Assembly (NCBI GenBank): GCA_016715645.1
Contig: JADJZR010000002.1
Location: 186,001-250,000 of the forward strand
DNA from: Elusimicrobiota bacterium
Lineage (GTDB): Bacteria > Elusimicrobiota > Elusimicrobia > FEN-1173
Direction: 5' to 3'
DNA length: 64,000 nt
In this document: one piece after another, positions 1 through 11,126 of the stretch
Layout: each line of letters begins with the position of its first letter
Position numbering within the stretch: the first letter of the stretch is position 1
The notes under the pieces: generated by a model
The model's database searches: none
Seen by the model: only the letters and a program-made list of their open reading frames with translations
Told to the model about the DNA's origin: nothing
Position numbers and translations under genes: made by a program

Positions 1-381
1 AGCGATTTGCAAGAATATTGGGGCGAGTTCCCGCTCACCGTCGCGTTTCACGGGGATGATGTTCTCCTGGATCTCATCCCGGGCGGATCCCTTAGCCAGA
101 ACTTTGGAACCACAAACAACAACGCCGCCGGGTTCACCTATTCCTCCCGTTTGGCGGTCTACAAAATCATTCCACGGTGCGCCGTCGTGGGCGAATTGTT
201 CGGCACGGAAGGCGAAGCCTATTCGCCGACTCAATACAAAACGGGGGTGCGTTGGGAAAGCCCCGCCCTTCTTATTTCGTTGTCGTACGGAGATGGGCTC
301 AAGGGAAATTCCGGGGCCGGTTGGGAAATAGGATTTATCTCTTACTGGGGCACCCCATCCGATGCGTTCATAGGAAAATAA
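1..381 (+). CDS. C-terminal part of an unidentified, probably outer-membrane protein (partial)
   Basis: The reading frame is open from the first base of the window and ends with TAA, so this is the last ~126 residues of a gene that starts outside. The visible part alternates polar and hydrophobic residues in short strands separated by Gly/Asn/Asp turns, as in outer-membrane barrels, and has no cytoplasmic enzyme motif. I do not recognise the family. No terminator is obvious in the ~100 bp before the next gene. Confidence 0.5.
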   Translation, partial: SDLQEYWGEFPLTVAFHGDDVLLDLIPGGSLSQNFGTTNNNAAGFTYSSRLAVYKIIPRCAVVGELFGTEGEAYSPTQYKTGVRWESPALLISLSYGDGLKGNSGAGWEIGFISYWGTPSDAFIGK

Positions 382-434
382 GGAGAGCCAAAATTAAATA
401 GAAAAGGCTTGTCGTATTTTTTCATTGATTCATC

Positions 435-464
435 ACTTTACCATCAACTTTACTTATACTTTAC
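435..464 (+). promoter_or_regulatory. Three phased ACTTTAC heptamers over a -10-like box
   Basis: ACTTTAC occurs exactly at 435-441, 447-453 and 458-464, that is every 11-12 bp, so all three face one side of the helix. The last copy overlaps a TATACT -10-like hexamer (455-460), and GTAAAAT at 471-477 is an imperfect inverse copy. The array lies directly before the Fic gene at 484. It could be an operator for a regulator, possibly the Fic protein itself through its C-terminal winged helix. That role is inference. Confidence 0.4.
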
Positions 465-483
465 TATTGGGTAAAATGGCGGC

Positions 484-1503
484 ATGGCCTATCTCCCGCG
501 GTTTAACACCACCCCGCATCTTTTGAAAGTCCTTGAGGAGATCACCTCCCTGAACGGGCGGATTGAGGGAGCGACAGTGGGTGTGCGCTGGGTTCCCGCT
601 TTGCAAAAAGAGATCCGCGAGCGGCAAACCCATGGATCCACGGCCATTGAGGGGAACCCCCTGACCCTCGCGGAAGTGCGCGTGTTGGCCGAGGGAGGCG
701 ACCTGCCCCACGTCGAACCGCGTGCCAAGCAGGAAATCTTGAATTATTTTGCGGCCCTGAGATTTGTGGAACACCGAAAGGGATCAAGCGGGATCGATGA
801 AACAGGAATCCTCAAAATTCATTCCATCATTGGACAAAGGAATGCCTTGGACCGGGGCCCCTTCGGTGCGTATCGATCTTATGGCGTGCGAGTGGGACGT
901 CATGTTCCACCGCCCGCCCATGAAGTGCCGGGTCGCATGGGAGACCTTCTGAAATGGCTCAATGGCCCTGGACAAGCCTGGCCCGCGGTGGTTGGATCGG
1001 CCATCCTTCATTACCAATTTGAGTTCATCCATCCTTTTGGAGACGGCAACGGGCGGGTCGGCCGACTTCTTGCGACCTGGGAACTCTATCGGCGAGGATT
1101 CGATACCCAACACATTTTCTCCGTTGACGAAGTGCTGTTGGAAAACAGGATGGCCTATTACCGAAGTCTGGATCGCGCTCAAACCGAAGGCAAGGATCTC
1201 ACGGGATGGGTCGAATTTATTTCCGAAACCGTAGCGGAAGCGCTCCGCCGCGCCTGGCAGCGGGTTCAATCTCTCGCTGTGTCTCAAAAAAACCCCAAAA
1301 TCATTTTGACCTCTAAACAAGAACGATTGCTTTCCGTTTTGCACAGTGGCGGACCCAAATCTATTTCTGAAATCCAAAAAGAGTTCAAAATTACAAAACC
1401 CGGCGCTCATTTCATCCTAAAACCTCTCATCGCCGCAGGGCTTGTCAAACGCGAAGGGGGGACACAAAACTGGCAAATACGGGGCAATGAAATAATCGGG
1501 TGA
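484..1503 (+). CDS. Fic family protein (AMPylator type) with C-terminal winged helix
   Basis: A 339-residue Fic-domain protein. The catalytic motif HPFGDGNGRVGR is complete at residues 183-194, with the invariant His183. Residues 52-57 (STAIEG) match the N-terminal inhibitory helix motif (S/T)xxxE(G/N), so this is a class with a built-in auto-inhibitory Glu. Residues ~270-335 look like a winged helix-turn-helix, common in Fic proteins that bind DNA. Family knowledge: Fic enzymes usually transfer AMP from ATP to hydroxyl side chains of target proteins. The ATG at 484 follows a repeat-rich promoter region; no strong ribosome site is visible. The kinase gene begins 13 bp downstream and may be cotranscribed. 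The target is unknown. Confidence 0.9.
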   Translation: MAYLPRFNTTPHLLKVLEEITSLNGRIEGATVGVRWVPALQKEIRERQTHGSTAIEGNPLTLAEVRVLAEGGDLPHVEPRAKQEILNYFAALRFVEHRKGSSGIDETGILKIHSIIGQRNALDRGPFGAYRSYGVRVGRHVPPPAHEVPGRMGDLLKWLNGPGQAWPAVVGSAILHYQFEFIHPFGDGNGRVGRLLATWELYRRGFDTQHIFSVDEVLLENRMAYYRSLDRAQTEGKDLTGWVEFISETVAEALRRAWQRVQSLAVSQKNPKIILTSKQERLLSVLHSGGPKSISEIQKEFKITKPGAHFILKPLIAAGLVKREGGTQNWQIRGNEIIG

Positions 1504-1516
1504 AGAGCGAGGCCAC

Positions 1517-2239
1517 ATGAACGTCTTAGTAATAGATATTGGCGGAACCAACGTCAAGATTTTAGCCACAGGACAGAAAAGTCAACGGCGGTTCCCGTCG
1601 GGTCCGTCGATGACGCCGCGCCAGATGATGGCGGGCGTCAAACAGTTGGTGGCCGACTGGCGGTTTGATGTGATTTCCATCGGGTACCCCGGTCCGGTGC
1701 TGTTGGGTCAACCCATCAGCGAACCCCATAATTTGGGGAACGGGTGGGTGGGCTTTGATTTTCAAAAAGCGTTTGGACGGCCCGTGCAAATCGTTAACGA
1801 CGCCGCCATGCAGGCTCTTGGTAGTTTTAAAAAGGGGAAGATGTTGTTTCTCGGTTTGGGGACCGGGTTGGGCGGCGCTTTGGTGATGCGCGGCGTCCTC
1901 AAACCTATGGAAATTGGACAGCTCCCTTACCAAAAGGGCGTGTTCGAAGATTATCTGGGGAAAAAAGGCCTGGAAAAACGGGGTTTGAAAATATGGCGCC
2001 ACCACGTGGACGTGGTCGTGAAAACGCTCGTCAAGGCGCTTAAACCCACGGACGTGGTGATCGGCGGCGGCCACGTGAAGCGATTAAAAAAACTTCCGCC
2101 TCTTTGTCGGGCGGGAGATAATGCCAACGCTTTTGTTGGGGGATTTCGTCTTTGGCAAGGGTGGACTCTGAAACAGATTCTGAACCATCAAAAAGCCCAA
2201 CGGGATCAGGTCAAGAAGGGAGCTTTTGTTGTATTGTAA
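1517..2239 (+). CDS. ppgK: ROK-family sugar kinase, polyphosphate-glucokinase-like
   Basis: A 240-residue ROK/ASKHA-fold kinase. The N-terminal phosphate loop DIGGTNVKI, the glycine-rich GLGTGLGGALV segment and a late GGGHVKRL loop are all visible, as is the NDAAMQALG stretch around the catalytic Asp. The C-terminal GDNANAFVGGFRLW signature is, from memory, typical of proteins annotated as polyphosphate-glucose phosphotransferases, so phosphorylation of glucose with polyphosphate or ATP is the likely reaction. The length fits. A purine-rich site (GAGCGAGG) precedes the ATG, and the gene follows the Fic gene by 13 bp. The phosphoryl donor cannot be decided from sequence alone. Confidence 0.82.
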   Translation: MNVLVIDIGGTNVKILATGQKSQRRFPSGPSMTPRQMMAGVKQLVADWRFDVISIGYPGPVLLGQPISEPHNLGNGWVGFDFQKAFGRPVQIVNDAAMQALGSFKKGKMLFLGLGTGLGGALVMRGVLKPMEIGQLPYQKGVFEDYLGKKGLEKRGLKIWRHHVDVVVKTLVKALKPTDVVIGGGHVKRLKKLPPLCRAGDNANAFVGGFRLWQGWTLKQILNHQKAQRDQVKKGAFVVL

Positions 2240-2248
2240 GAAAAAGGA

Positions 2249-2293
2249 AACTACAGGGGTCTTATTCGCCCTTCGGGGCACCTTCCAGTAGTT
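2249..2293. other. Inverted repeat between ROK kinase and tspO
   Basis: AACTAC (2249-2254) pairs with GTAGTT (2288-2293) around a ~33-base loop containing CGCCCTTCGGGGC-like complementary stretches. It lies just after the kinase stop and ends 13 bp before tspO. No run of T follows on the plus strand, so it is not a clear intrinsic terminator. It could be an mRNA structure ahead of tspO. Confidence 0.3.
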
Positions 2294-2306
2294 ACGAAAA
2301 AACAAT

Positions 2307-2777
2307 ATGAATAATTTAAAAAGCGTTCTGGGTCTCGTGGGCTGGTTGGGAATCACATTCAGCGCGGCCTTTGTGGGATCTCGGTTTATGCCGGGGCCGT
2401 GGTATGCTTCCCTTTCGAAGCCTGCTTGGAACCCGCCCAACGCCATCTTTGGACCAGTCTGGTCTGTCCTTTACATCCTCATGGGCGTGGCGGCCTGGCT
2501 TGTGTGGCGGAGGAGCGGGTTCAATGGCGCGGGATTGGCTCTCATTCTTTTTATTGGTCACCTGGTCCTGAACGCTCTGTGGTCTTACCTTTTTTTTGGG
2601 AAGTACCGGCCGGACCTTGCATTTCTGGATATCGTGGCCCTCTGGTTCGCCATTGTGATTGTGTTGGTCTTGTTCTGGCGCGCGCATCGAGGGGCCGGCG
2701 CCCTGATGATTCCCTATTTGGCTTGGGTGAGTTTTGCCACTTACCTTAACTTCGTTCTGTGGCGGATGAACAGGTGA
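2307..2777 (+). CDS. tspO: TspO/MBR family tryptophan-rich sensory protein
   Basis: A 156-residue integral membrane protein with the five-helix TspO layout. Diagnostic stretches are KPAWNPPNAIFGPVW near residue 40, NALWSYLFFG around 90, and PYLAWVSFATYLNFVLW near the C-terminus, with many Trp residues as usual for the family. TspO proteins bind tetrapyrroles and cholesterol-like ligands in membranes, and in bacteria are linked to porphyrin degradation, light/oxygen responses and stress. The ATG at 2307 has only a weak upstream ribosome site. The neighbours give no further hint of the ligand. Confidence 0.92.
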   Translation: MNNLKSVLGLVGWLGITFSAAFVGSRFMPGPWYASLSKPAWNPPNAIFGPVWSVLYILMGVAAWLVWRRSGFNGAGLALILFIGHLVLNALWSYLFFGKYRPDLAFLDIVALWFAIVIVLVLFWRAHRGAGALMIPYLAWVSFATYLNFVLWRMNR

Positions 2778-2809
2778 AGGGCTCACATGATAAAAAAGGA
2801 GAACGGTCT

Positions 2810-2863
2810 ATGGAAATCAAACGTGTTTCTGGTTTGAGAACGAACCGGCCCCGGGCCCACTAA
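2810..2863 (+). CDS. Possible 17-residue leader peptide
   Basis: ATG at 2810 is preceded by a good Shine-Dalgarno sequence (AAGGAG) at normal spacing and opens a 17-codon frame ending in TAA at 2861-2863, only 12 bp before the GTG of the next gene. The peptide is basic and contains no recognised motif. It may be a translated leader controlling the downstream channel gene, or chance; no attenuator structure is evident. Confidence 0.3.
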   Translation: MEIKRVSGLRTNRPRAH

Positions 2864-2875
2864 AAAGAGGGGTCT

Positions 2876-3787
2876 GTGATTCATCGATTAATGGCCGTGT
2901 TGGTATGTTTTGCTCTTTTTACGCCGGGATGGGGCAACGACATCGAGCCCCGCCGGTGGGGGCACATGCCTATGGGTGGGAATTTCTTGACCGCCGGGTA
3001 TGCCTATACGGAGGCGACGATTTATCTGGATCCAGTTATCCGTCTTGAAAACGTAAAGATGAATCTGGATACCTGGCTCGCCAAATATGTGCACAGCTTT
3101 AAATTTCTTGGCAAATCATCCCGGTTTGATTTGACCCAAGGATATCAAGAAGGACGTTGGGAGGGAACGCTCGACGGCCAGCCCCGATCCACTCAACGAA
3201 AGGGCCCGTCAGACACGTACGTGCGCTTCGCCATGAACTTGATCGGGGCGCCCGCGCTCGCAGGTAAAGAATTCGCCGCCTATCGCCGTGACTTGAAACG
3301 GGAAACCATTGTCGGCGCGGGGGTGGTGGTTCAACTTCCCACGGGCGACTACAGCGAAGACAAGCTTATCAATCTAGGCTCGAACCGGTTCACGATCCGC
3401 CCCCAACTCGGGATGACGCACACGCGGGGACCGTGGACCGGGGAATTGACCGGCGAAGTTTACGTTTACTCAGACAACGCGGAATTTTTTAACGGGAACA
3501 AATTGGAACAGGCGCCCCTCTATACCGGCCAAACCCATTTGATTTATACGTTCCGGCCCGGCCTGTGGATGAGCGGAAGTCTGGGATATGCCCTCGGAGG
3601 GACCTCCACCATCAATGGAAAAACAAAAGACGATCCCCGAGAAGCCGCGGCCTGGGCCCTCAGCCTGGGCGTTCCTATCGCTCGCCAGTTGAACGCAAAG
3701 GCCACCTATTTGAGTTCCCGCGCCAAGGACCGGATTGGCCAAGACACCGACACCCTCGCACTCGGGCTCGCCTACAGCTGGCAGTAA
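2876..3787 (+). CDS. Outer-membrane channel of the phenol MetA-pathway type
   Basis: A 303-residue protein with a Sec signal peptide (~residues 1-20, ending near TPGWGN). The rest is a run of amphipathic strands: GAGVVVQLPTGDY, the NRFTIRPQLGMTH stretch, a GYALGG turn, and an aromatic C-terminal strand ending YSWQ. This pattern matches the putative MetA-pathway transporter family (PF13557) from memory. Members are barrels thought to pass hydrophobic or aromatic compounds. A GTG start is chosen because AGAGGGG lies just upstream. The TamA-like gene follows within 20 bp, suggesting one envelope operon. The substrate is unknown. Confidence 0.7.
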   Translation: MIHRLMAVLVCFALFTPGWGNDIEPRRWGHMPMGGNFLTAGYAYTEATIYLDPVIRLENVKMNLDTWLAKYVHSFKFLGKSSRFDLTQGYQEGRWEGTLDGQPRSTQRKGPSDTYVRFAMNLIGAPALAGKEFAAYRRDLKRETIVGAGVVVQLPTGDYSEDKLINLGSNRFTIRPQLGMTHTRGPWTGELTGEVYVYSDNAEFFNGNKLEQAPLYTGQTHLIYTFRPGLWMSGSLGYALGGTSTINGKTKDDPREAAAWALSLGVPIARQLNAKATYLSSRAKDRIGQDTDTLALGLAYSWQ

Positions 3788-3804
3788 AATTGAGGGCGCA
3801 AGCG

Positions 3805-5378
3805 TTGCTCAAAAAGCGAGTATTATTAAGAGCATTATTTTTCGTTCTTCCCATATTTTCTCTTGCCAATGAAGGGAATCGCTCCGCAAAAACCACGTTG
3901 ACCCATATCCATGTTTCGGGCCATCAATCTCTTTCGACCCCGGACGTGCAAAATGCCCTGGGCCTTAAGATCGGAAAACGTTATCGGATAGAAAAAGTTC
4001 ACGATGCGTTCGAACGGCTCAGGCCCGTTCTTGTCGACAAGGGTTTTTGGGATATTCGAATCTCAACGGCCGTTTTGATCAGCCCCGGCGATTTTTCCAT
4101 TTCCATAACGGTGGAGGAAGGTCCTCTCTTCCGTTTGGGCGTTCTTACCGTGGAAGGCAACCAGGACGTGAATCATCGCCACATTTTCCGCGAAATGGAA
4201 ATGAGCCCCGGCGAGCCCTTTAGCCCCAGCCGGCTCAAAGAGGGCAACAAGCGGCTTTACGCCACGGGCTGTTTTGATGTGGTGAACCTGACTTTGTCCA
4301 CGGCCCCGCACGCCACGGTGAACGTAAAAACCGTGGTTCGCGAACGGCGGAACCAATTTATTAAGGGCGGCGCCGGGTACGGGACAGAAACGAAAGAACG
4401 ACTGACCTTGGGCTACGAAGACCAAAGTTTTTTTGGCGGGGCCCGTCGGTTGGACATCCAGTTCACCTACTCCGGCTTTGTCACCCAGCCGGAGAAGTTC
4501 GAAACCCAAACGTTGGAATCCACGTTGATTCAGCCATTTTTGTTAGGCACTCGCATGGAAGGTCGGTTCACGCTTGAACGGTCCCGCAAGTACCGTGAGG
4601 CGTATGACTCGATTGAAAGTGAAATGCGTTCCAGCCTGGAACGGAGATACCAATCCAACCTTTCGCTTCGATTGACCCACCGGTTGCAGGGGACAACATT
4701 GACCCGGGTGAGCCCGGAAGCTCAAACCCCCTCGGAAACCAGTATCAACGCGCTGGGGGCCTCCCTTCGGTTCGATGACACGGACGATCCTTTTTTGCCC
4801 TTTGACGGTTGGCGAACCATGGGCGCTTTGGAAGAAGGTCTTACACTTTTCAAAACCGATGTGGGGTTCCATAAATTCGAAACCCGAGTGGGCCGGTTCG
4901 GCACGGGCGAGTCCGGTTGGACATTTTTTGGGGGCGGCCAGTTCGGCGTGATGTTCCCCGCGTCGGGCGAGGTCAACGAGTCCATTCCCATTAACGAACG
5001 ATTTTTTCTGGGAGGCGGCAACACGGTCCGCGGCTACTCGGAGCGCAGTTTGGGACCCAAAGACGATCAGGGCAACCCGTTGGGCGGCACGTTGTATCTG
5101 GTGGGAAACTTTGAACTTCGCCATCGGATCCATAAAAAATTGTTTGGTGTGGCGTTTGTGGATATCGGCAACCTGTACGGCTCCAACCCCGGGGATACCA
5201 GCCCACAGGTCGACCTCAATGACCTCGACAACCTTAAAAAAACCGGGGGGATCGGGTTTCGCCTCCACAGCCCTGTGGGAGCCATTCGGTTGGAGGGAGG
5301 GTATCAATTTAACCCCGACGGTTCAACCCATTTCAAAGACCGCACCGCGATTCATTTTTCAATCGGGGAAGTGTTTTA

Positions 5379-5379
<1 letters not shown>
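3805..5379 (+). CDS. tamA: TamA-like outer-membrane protein of the BamA/Omp85 family
   Basis: About 524 residues. The TTG at 3805 is chosen because GAGGG lies 8 bp upstream and the product then begins with a short signal peptide ending near IFSLA; TTG 3790 is an alternative. Two POTRA-like repeats follow (about residues 30-190, with FRLGVLTVEGNQ-like strands), then a ~16-strand barrel. Omp85 landmarks are visible: GGGNTVRGY and the late GFRLHSPVGAIRLEGGY, with a C-terminal aromatic strand ending in F. TamA works with TamB in moving lipids or proteins to the outer membrane. Its TAA stop overlaps the ATG of the TamB-like gene by one base, which supports that pairing. Confidence 0.85.
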
Positions 5380-8340
<2,961 letters not shown>

Positions 8341-8369
8341 AAAATATTCACGCCATCGTCTGATTAAGA

Positions 8370-8399
8370 GTTATATAATCCGTCTAACGACTGACGTCA
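8370..8399 (+). promoter_or_regulatory. TATAAT box and TGACGTCA palindrome before barrel gene
   Basis: A perfect TATAAT lies at 8374-8379 and an 8-bp palindrome TGACGTCA at 8392-8399, in the ~90 bp between the tamB-like gene and the start region of the next barrel gene. No convincing -35 box stands at the right distance, so the promoter is tentative. The palindrome would be close to the transcription start. Confidence 0.3.
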
Positions 8400-8520
8400 T
8401 CGCATTTTGGGGAATCCATTGAGGAGCATTTTAATGATGGGTTCCACAACAGCGGGAATGACTGTGGTTCTCAGTTTCGGTTTTCTATTTTATCTTGGGA
8501 GCTTTCGTGGATTTTAACGA

Positions 8521-9333
8521 GTGGCCTGCATGATGGCGGGACGGGTGGCCCTCGCAGAAGAAGTGCCCTCCCGCGTGCAACCGTGGGAGAAGGTGAGCGT
8601 AACAGTAGGGGGAATGTTGTCAAACAACGACAGTTCCGTCCGTATGGGGTCGGGGGTGGGGGTCAACGTGGATTTAGAAAGATCGTTGGGACTGGAGACA
8701 AAAACGAATGTGTTTCGAGCGGAATCGGGTTGGCGGTTTACAGAAAATCGGCGTCACCGGGTGGACGCTTCCTGGTTTGCTGTGCACAGGACGGGAACTC
8801 GAGATTTGGAATTCAAATTGGATGTAACCAATCCAGATGGAAGTGTCACCACACTGAGTACGGGGACACATGTCTCGTCCCACCTGGATCTCGATATATA
8901 CGAAATCGCCTACAGTTATTCTTTTTTTCAAGACGATCGGGCGGATATGGCCGTTGTGGGAGGTCTTTATGTGATGCCCGTTGATTTCGGCTATTCCGCC
9001 AGCGGGTTATCCATCGCGGAAGGAAGCTTAAAATTCTCCGCGCCACTGCCTGTCATCGGATATCGATTGGATTTTGCGATTGTGCCAAAATGGTTTGTTC
9101 GAAGCGGGTCCCAACTGTTTTACGTGGACTATAACGGGTTTACCGGAAGTTTAATGAATTTCCGAGGCGCGGTGGAGTATCAACCCCTTAAGCATGTGGG
9201 ATTTGGTGTCGGGTTTGACACGCTTCGCGTCAACTTTGAAGGCAACGGAAGCGGATTGCCGGGATCTGACATCGACGGAAAAATTGAGTTCGAGAACCGA
9301 GGCCTCCAGTTTTACGCGAAATATATATTTTGA
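8521..9333 (+). CDS. Outer-membrane beta-barrel protein of unknown function, N-terminus disrupted
   Basis: About 270 residues of alternating amphipathic strands ending in a C-terminal aromatic strand (YAKYIF), typical of an outer-membrane barrel. The GTG at 8521 has no ribosome site. A much better start is ATG 8434, with GAGGAG 9 bp upstream and in the same frame. It encodes a hydrophobic leader (VVLSFGFLFYLG) but is cut by TAA at 8515-8517. So either the signal peptide carries a nonsense change or base error, or translation begins at 8521 without a convincing signal. The continuation RVALAEEV would give a good signal-peptidase site. The family is not recognised. Confidence 0.6.
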   Translation: MACMMAGRVALAEEVPSRVQPWEKVSVTVGGMLSNNDSSVRMGSGVGVNVDLERSLGLETKTNVFRAESGWRFTENRRHRVDASWFAVHRTGTRDLEFKLDVTNPDGSVTTLSTGTHVSSHLDLDIYEIAYSYSFFQDDRADMAVVGGLYVMPVDFGYSASGLSIAEGSLKFSAPLPVIGYRLDFAIVPKWFVRSGSQLFYVDYNGFTGSLMNFRGAVEYQPLKHVGFGVGFDTLRVNFEGNGSGLPGSDIDGKIEFENRGLQFYAKYIF

Positions 9334-9348
9334 AGATAGGCGATTTGT

Positions 9349-9425
<77 letters not shown>

Positions 9426-9440
9426 TTAAGGGGGATTAAA

Positions 9441-10222
9441 ATGATCGTTGCGAAACCGTTTGAAAGGAAAATATCTTTTGGGATGGCGGTTGCCTGCATC
9501 GGTTTATCCGCTTGCGGAAATCCTTATCGATTGAATTATGTGAGCGTGTTGGACCAATTGCCCGCAACGCCTTCTTTTGCCCCCTCTTCCGGTACTCCGC
9601 GGATGGTAGAGGCAAAAAACCCAAGGGAAGATGTGATTCGGTTGGTGGAAGAAGGTTATGTGCCGGTGGGTTATGTGAAGTTTAACTCCGTTAAGGCGGA
9701 TGAAAAATCCGCTTTATCCCAGGCCAAAGAAATTGGGGCCGATGTGGTTCTTTCGACCAACGGGTCACGTGCCGGTAACGGCGGATCTGGGGCGGGGGCT
9801 CGGTCAATTACGACCGAAGCCAAACCGTGACCTACGAGGGCCGTTACGAAACTCAAATGGTTAACCGTGAGACCGCGTTTTATGACCAAAAAGCTCTTTA
9901 TTTTCAACATATTCAGGCACCGGTTTTTGGCGCGGCCGTGGGCATTTTGCCTGAAGAAGCGAGGAAATCCCTGGGGCGTAACCGGGGCGTGATCGTGCGG
10001 GCCGTGATCAAAGGCTCCCCCGCTTTTCGTGGCGACCTGATGAAGGGCGACATTCTGGTGGGCATTGACGGCCAGGACATTGTTGAGCCGACAGAGTTTT
10101 ATCAACGGATTGAAACCCTTGCCGGAAGATCTGTGTCGTTGACAGGGTTGCGCGACGGTCAACCGCTGAATCTTTCGGTGCAGTTGGCGGTCCGCCCCAC
10201 CGCGGCCCCAAAATCCAAATAG
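9441..10222 (+). CDS. PDZ-domain lipoprotein, frameshifted
   Basis: Starts at ATG 9441 behind AAGGGGGA. The N-terminus has a lipoprotein signal with lipobox LSAC (Cys ~25). The first part (EDVIRLVEEGYVPVGY, then SQAKEIGADVVL) resembles domains that sense or bind in the periplasm. The second half is a PDZ domain with the GVIVRAVIKGSPAFRGDL carboxylate-loop region and KGDILVGIDGQDI. The two halves lie in different frames: one G is missing in the G-runs at 9789-9798, and restoring it gives the continuous GSVNYDRSQTVTYEGRY. It is probably an envelope quality-control or scaffold lipoprotein. No protease triad is present. Confidence 0.7.
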
Positions 10223-10238
10223 TGATTGCCCAGATTGG

Positions 10239-10268
10239 ACGTCATTCCGGCATGGGCTAGCCGGAATC
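10239..10268. repeat. REP-like dispersed palindrome, copy 1
   Basis: ACGTCATTCCGGC and GCCGGAATC form a hairpin (8-bp arms ATTCCGGC/GCCGGAAT). A diverged copy with the same outer sequence CGTCATTCCG...GCCGGAATC lies at 31275-31306. Intergenic location, palindromic form and dispersal fit a REP-type element. Confidence 0.55.
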
Positions 10269-10319
10269 AAGTGGCTTCTGTTTTGAGACGATTACTAATT
10301 CATTGAGGAGTGTGTGGTT

Positions 10320-11111
10320 ATGCGCCATCGGTTTTTTTTCAAGTGGATTGTTTCGATTTCTTTAGGGGTTGGTTTGCTCGGAACAGTTCGCGCCGCGCCG
10401 GAAGACGTGGCGCTTTATCCCAATGATGAGGGGTGGGTGTGGCGGTTTGCGCCGATCTTTGGACCGCAAAGTTACGATGGGACCGTTCGTGTGGAAGGCT
10501 TGAGGGGCGACGCGAGCGCTTCTCTCTCCGACATCGCCGATCGGGCCACTTTTCAAATGGCCTTGCTTGTGGATGGGCACGGCGAACGTATGGGTGTGTT
10601 TTTTGATCTTTCTTATCTGGCGTTAAACGCGGATTATTACGACGGGACCCACGCGGGCAATCTGTCAGCGAGCCTTCTTTCGTTCGACACGCTGGGATCA
10701 ATCGGGTTCGGACCTTGGGACATGGGGACCACCTCGAGCGGATTCGAACTGCTGGGTGGAGGCCGATGGAACCAATTTAATTCAGATATTGAAACCAAGA
10801 GTGCGGGTTCCGCTGATTCGAGCCGGGGATGGGTGGACCCTGTGGTGGGAGGGCGAATCACGACCAATTTCGATTTTCCCTTACGCGTTGAAGTCCGCAG
10901 TGATTGGGGCGGTTTCGGTGTGGGCTCCGCCACTGACATGACCTGGCGGTTTTTCGGATTGGCCCATTACAAGGTGGATCCGGCCCTCGAACTCTTTGGC
11001 GGTTACCGAATCACGACCATCCAATCCCAGCACCAAGACGGAAATCGGGGCACCGCCCTGGACGGACGCATCTCCGGACCCGTCATTGGAATAACGTTTA
11101 TTCTTGGTTGA
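10320..11111 (+). CDS. Outer-membrane beta-barrel protein, unknown function
   Basis: ATG 10320 is preferred over GTG 10314 because GAGGAG (10305-10310) then sits 9 bp away. The ~263-residue product has a clear signal peptide with cleavage near TVRA|APED. The mature part has about 8-10 amphipathic strands with Gly/Trp/Tyr-rich turns, e.g. WRFAPIFGPQSYDG and FGLAHYKVDPALELFGGYR, and a last strand ending ITFILG. It resembles general outer-membrane barrel families, but I cannot name one. The next gene starts 15 bp downstream, so the barrel genes here probably form one operon. Confidence 0.65.
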   Translation: MRHRFFFKWIVSISLGVGLLGTVRAAPEDVALYPNDEGWVWRFAPIFGPQSYDGTVRVEGLRGDASASLSDIADRATFQMALLVDGHGERMGVFFDLSYLALNADYYDGTHAGNLSASLLSFDTLGSIGFGPWDMGTTSSGFELLGGGRWNQFNSDIETKSAGSADSSRGWVDPVVGGRITTNFDFPLRVEVRSDWGGFGVGSATDMTWRFFGLAHYKVDPALELFGGYRITTIQSQHQDGNRGTALDGRISGPVIGITFILG

Positions 11112-11126
11112 TATTTTTCGGCTCCC

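Noticed and set aside
3565..3804. Extension of the TamA-like frame upstream into the preceding gene
   Set aside because: The frame is open but overlaps the strand-rich end of the MetA-type channel in another frame and would precede the signal peptide. A TTG at 3805 with GAGGG gives a proper signal sequence.
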